DNA of 64,000 bases from Gillisia limnaea DSM 15749 (GTDB taxonomy: Bacteria > Bacteroidota > Bacteroidia > Flavobacteriales > Flavobacteriaceae). The notes beneath the pieces were generated by a model. The model did no database searches. It was not told the origin of the DNA and saw nothing but the letters and a program-made list of their open reading frames with translations. Location: contig NZ_JH594606.1 of assembly GCF_000243235.1 (NCBI RefSeq), positions 183,895 through 247,894 of the forward strand, read 5' to 3'. Shown piece by piece: positions 61,577 to 64,000 of the stretch; the stretch's first letter is position 1, and the number at the start of each line of letters is the position of its first letter. Position numbers and translations under genes: made by a program.

Positions 61577-63010
61577 ATGCAGAAAATTGAATGTATAAGT
61601 GTTTTTGATATGCTAAAGGTGGGCGTAGGCCCATCAAGTTCTCATACTTTAGGACCCTGGCGGGCAGCGCAGCGTTGGGTAGAGGAATTGAAGCAAAAAG
61701 ACATCTTCGATGAGGTAGATAGCATTCATGTAGATCTATATGGTTCCCTTTCCCTTACCGGAAAAGGCCATGCGACAGACATCGCTGTCATGCTTGGTCT
61801 ATGTGGATTTGACCCTGTAACTATGGATATCGATCAAATTGATCCGGAAATACAACTTATACGGGATACGCAAACCATTCGGCTGAATAATGAAAAGACC
61901 ATCCACTTTAATTCCCAGGAACAAATAAAATTTAATCGGAAATTCCTGGATTTTCATCCTAATGGAATGACATTTCGAGCGGGTTTAATCAATGGTAAAA
62001 AAACCCTTTCCTCATTTTATTCCATAGGTGGAGGTTTTGTGGTAAAAGAAGAACGCAAAAATGCAAAAAAGAAAATGGAAAGCTTTCAGCAATTCCCTTT
62101 TCCCATAGAAAAGGCAACCGAACTTTTAGCCTTTTGCAAAGCCGAAAACAAACCGATCTCAGCCATTGTCCTGGAGAATGAAAAATCCCTTAGAAGCGAA
62201 GAAGAAATAGATGCTGGATTAAAACAGATCTGGCAGGTTATGCTGGAATCTATGTACACAGGATGCCATACCGAAGGCACTTTGCCAGGAGGATTAAATG
62301 TTCATCGCCGCTCTTTTGATATGCACAAACGCCTTATTGGCGATGTTCAGTACAATTCTCCTCAGGAATGGCTGGAAGTTATTCGACAAACCGAAGTTAA
62401 ATTTCGCCAAATCCTCAAATGGGTAAGTTGTTTTGCAATAAGTGTGAATGAGGTGAATGCTTCGTTGGGAAGAGTGGTAACTGCACCTACCAATGGAAGC
62501 GCAGGAACGGTTCCGGCTGTTTTAATGTATTACCTGGTAATAGAAAACCACGAAGCTACTTTCCAGGATATTAAAAGATTTATGCTGGTAGCCGGAGAAA
62601 TTGGCAGTTTGTTTAAAAAAGGTGCCACAATATCTGCTGCTATGGGCGGATGCCAGGCGGAAATTGGGGTTTCTTCTGCTATGGCCGCAGGAGCACTTAC
62701 CGAAGCTATGGGCGGAACACCGGAGCAGGTGCTTATGGCTAGTGAAATCGCAATGGAACATCACCTGGGATTAACCTGTGACCCTATTGCAGGTTTGGTA
62801 CAAATTCCATGTATAGAACGAAATGCGATGGGAGCGATCAAGGCGATCAACGCCGCAGAGATCGCTATGGAAAGTGACGCTTCCAAGGCCAAAGTGCCAT
62901 TGGACAAAGTGATTGCTACTATGTGGGATACTGCAAAGGATATGAATTCAAAATACAAGGAAACTTCTGAAGGTGGATTGGCTGTAAAGGTTAGTTTAAG
63001 CGACTGTTAA
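61577..63010 (+). CDS. sdaA: L-serine ammonia-lyase (iron-sulfur dependent)
   Basis: A 477-residue single-chain enzyme with the beta domain at the N-terminus ([15 protein letters not shown]) and the catalytic alpha domain after it ([18 protein letters not shown]). It deaminates L-serine to pyruvate with a 4Fe-4S cluster. The likely cluster cysteines are in [34 protein letters not shown]. It has its own promoter and diverges from dnaK. serC/serA in the same window make serine, so both directions of serine metabolism are close together. Confidence 0.95.
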   Translation: MQKIECISVFDMLKVGVGPSSSHTLGPWRAAQRWVEELKQKDIFDEVDSIHVDLYGSLSLTGKGHATDIAVMLGLCGFDPVTMDIDQIDPEIQLIRDTQTIRLNNEKTIHFNSQEQIKFNRKFLDFHPNGMTFRAGLINGKKTLSSFYSIGGGFVVKEERKNAKKKMESFQQFPFPIEKATELLAFCKAENKPISAIVLENEKSLRSEEEIDAGLKQIWQVMLESMYTGCHTEGTLPGGLNVHRRSFDMHKRLIGDVQYNSPQEWLEVIRQTEVKFRQILKWVSCFAISVNEVNASLGRVVTAPTNGSAGTVPAVLMYYLVIENHEATFQDIKRFMLVAGEIGSLFKKGATISAAMGGCQAEIGVSSAMAAGALTEAMGGTPEQVLMASEIAMEHHLGLTCDPIAGLVQIPCIERNAMGAIKAINAAEIAMESDASKAKVPLDKVIATMWDTAKDMNSKYKETSEGGLAVKVSLSDC

Positions 63011-63143
63011 AACTATTTCTATTTAAATTCTGGTAAAAAATGAATTCCTGATTGGTGACACAGGGAAACTTCTTCCTTGATTTTTCTGGGAACAAATTGT
63101 TTGCTGAATTCTATATGTATAAATTCAATCTAAATTTAAATAA

Positions 63144-63827
63144 TTGACAATTTCAGTAAATCCAGATTGGGAGAAAATAAAAAACCTCTTTCGAAATTTC
63201 GGGTGGATGATTGCGTCCTATTTTGTTTTTTTCTTATTACTGGGAATTATCCATGCAGTTTTTCCTGAATTTGATCTCGAGCAATATCAGCAATCAAACT
63301 TAAATGAACTTCTAGAGAAGAGTCCCTGGAAATTCATATTTCTCGCTGTAATTCTTGCACCTATAATAGAAGAAGGAATGTTTCGCACCTTAATTCAACC
63401 TTCTCAAAACGAATTGCTGTTTTTTCTTACTATTTGGATTCTTGTGCTGGTAACCGCATTTATTCCCCTGGATGTTTTCTGGGCTGTCAAATATGTTTTT
63501 TTGATCCTTTTAGCCATCCTCTCTTTTTTATTTCTGAAAGAATTTATCCCATTACACTGGCAGCAACGATTATGTGAATTTCTGGGTCGGTATTATATTG
63601 CAGTTTGGCTCACAACCGCTGTTATCTTCGGAATGGTCCATGTTTTCAATTATGTGGAAGGTTTTCAACTGGACTTTGTATTATTCCTCCTGGTCATACC
63701 ACGAATTATCGCCGGCTTCTTCTTCGGAAAGATAAAGATCGAGAACAATGGCCTTTTTTGGCCAATCCTGATGCACGCCATGAATAACGGAACCGTGGTT
63801 CTATTCCTGCTCCCCAGGCTTCTTTAA
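63144..63827 (+). CDS. CPBP family intramembrane protease
   Basis: A 227-residue protein starting at TTG (63144), directly after an in-frame TAA. The next possible Met is residue 22, inside the first membrane helix. It has about 6 hydrophobic helices. The CPBP (Abi) motifs are present: EEGMFRTLI (EExxxR, motif 1), FGMVHVFNY (FxxxH, motif 2) and HAMNN (HxxxB, motif 3). These glutamate-dependent intramembrane peptidases are related to Rce1 and to bacteriocin immunity proteins, and the substrate here is unknown. The gene stands alone after sdaA. Confidence 0.85.
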   Translation: MTISVNPDWEKIKNLFRNFGWMIASYFVFFLLLGIIHAVFPEFDLEQYQQSNLNELLEKSPWKFIFLAVILAPIIEEGMFRTLIQPSQNELLFFLTIWILVLVTAFIPLDVFWAVKYVFLILLAILSFLFLKEFIPLHWQQRLCEFLGRYYIAVWLTTAVIFGMVHVFNYVEGFQLDFVLFLLVIPRIIAGFFFGKIKIENNGLFWPILMHAMNNGTVVLFLLPRLL

Positions 63828-63950
63828 GAAACACAGTACTTTCTATAATATTCTGTTTCTGCTTTTATTGAAATTGAGCATTCTAAGAATTCAAGAAGAT
63901 TTGGAAAATTATTCTACTATATATACTTCAAAAACAACAGATCAAGCCTT

Positions 63951-64000
63951 ATGAAAAAATCAGTTTTTAATACGAAACTGAATGCTGCTGTCGCAATCTT
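63951..64000 (+). CDS. start of an exported protein (3' truncated by window edge)
   Basis: An ATG at 63951 opens MKKSVFNTKLNAAVAI, a typical signal-peptide beginning (basic residues, then small and hydrophobic ones). Only 16 codons are in the window, so the product cannot be identified. Confidence 0.4.
   Translation, partial: MKKSVFNTKLNAAVAI

Noticed and set aside
1..64000. tRNA genes, rRNA genes, insertion sequences or prophage genes
   Set aside because: None was recognised when reading both strands. The only structural RNA supported is the RNase P RNA, and no transposase, integrase or phage protein was seen.

Overview
The window looks like a piece of chromosome from a marine-type member of the Flavobacteriaceae (Bacteroidota). 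Four things point there: low GC content, TAnnTTTG-type -7 promoter boxes, few Shine-Dalgarno sites, and family-specific genes. Those genes include type IX secretion (T9SS) cargo with a gliding-motility C-terminal domain, PorP/SprF, a PorE-like OmpA protein, DUF3822 beside rsmD, and a DnaX without zinc cysteines. Gene content and the GC-rich intergenic palindromes recall the Gramella/Salegentibacter/Zunongwangia group, but the genus is only a guess.

Positions 1-14500 are mostly housekeeping. They hold a truncated AI-2E family transporter, a THUMP-like methyltransferase, kdsB, a RecD-like helicase, DUF3822-rsmD, the RNase P RNA gene (minus strand, not protein coding), dnaX, miaE, a compact sixA-ppk1-ppx polyphosphate operon and pdxH. 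Positions 14774-27181 are a surface region. A giant repetitive T9SS cargo gene (nine 240-bp tandem repeats, then about 17 HYR domains, then a type B sorting domain) is followed directly by a PorP/SprF membrane protein and a PorE-like OmpA protein. The cargo gene carries three single-base indels inside the 240-bp array, so it is either a pseudogene or contains assembly errors. Positions 27336-34472 hold a CAP-domain lipoprotein, rnz, a small STAS-like protein, pyrB, pyrR, an exported coiled-coil protein and a carboxypeptidase-regulatory-domain protein.

Positions 34560-51040 are the most striking metabolic block. Two divergent operons, treZ-GH57-treY-malQ (minus) and glgE-treS/maltokinase-glgB (plus), share a 185-bp intergenic region. 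Together they can make branched alpha-glucan from trehalose through maltose and maltose-1-phosphate (GlgE pathway) and release trehalose from alpha-glucan (TreY/TreZ). No glgC, glgA or otsA/otsB is present here. The branching enzyme has an unusual lysine-rich N-terminal tail of about 125 residues.

Positions 51114-64000 return to mixed functions: a secreted beta-rich protein, an AraC regulator, a ferredoxin/acyl-CoA reductase/serC/serA block, an alpha/beta hydrolase, an Nramp-like transporter lacking the usual metal-binding motif, dnaK, L-serine dehydratase, a CPBP membrane protease and the first codons of one more exported protein. dnaK has a sigma54-like promoter with an inverted-repeat operator and a duplicated terminator cassette. 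A family of GC-rich palindromic elements is scattered between genes at about 1960-2040, 7310-7490, 28014-28325 and 56967-57025.
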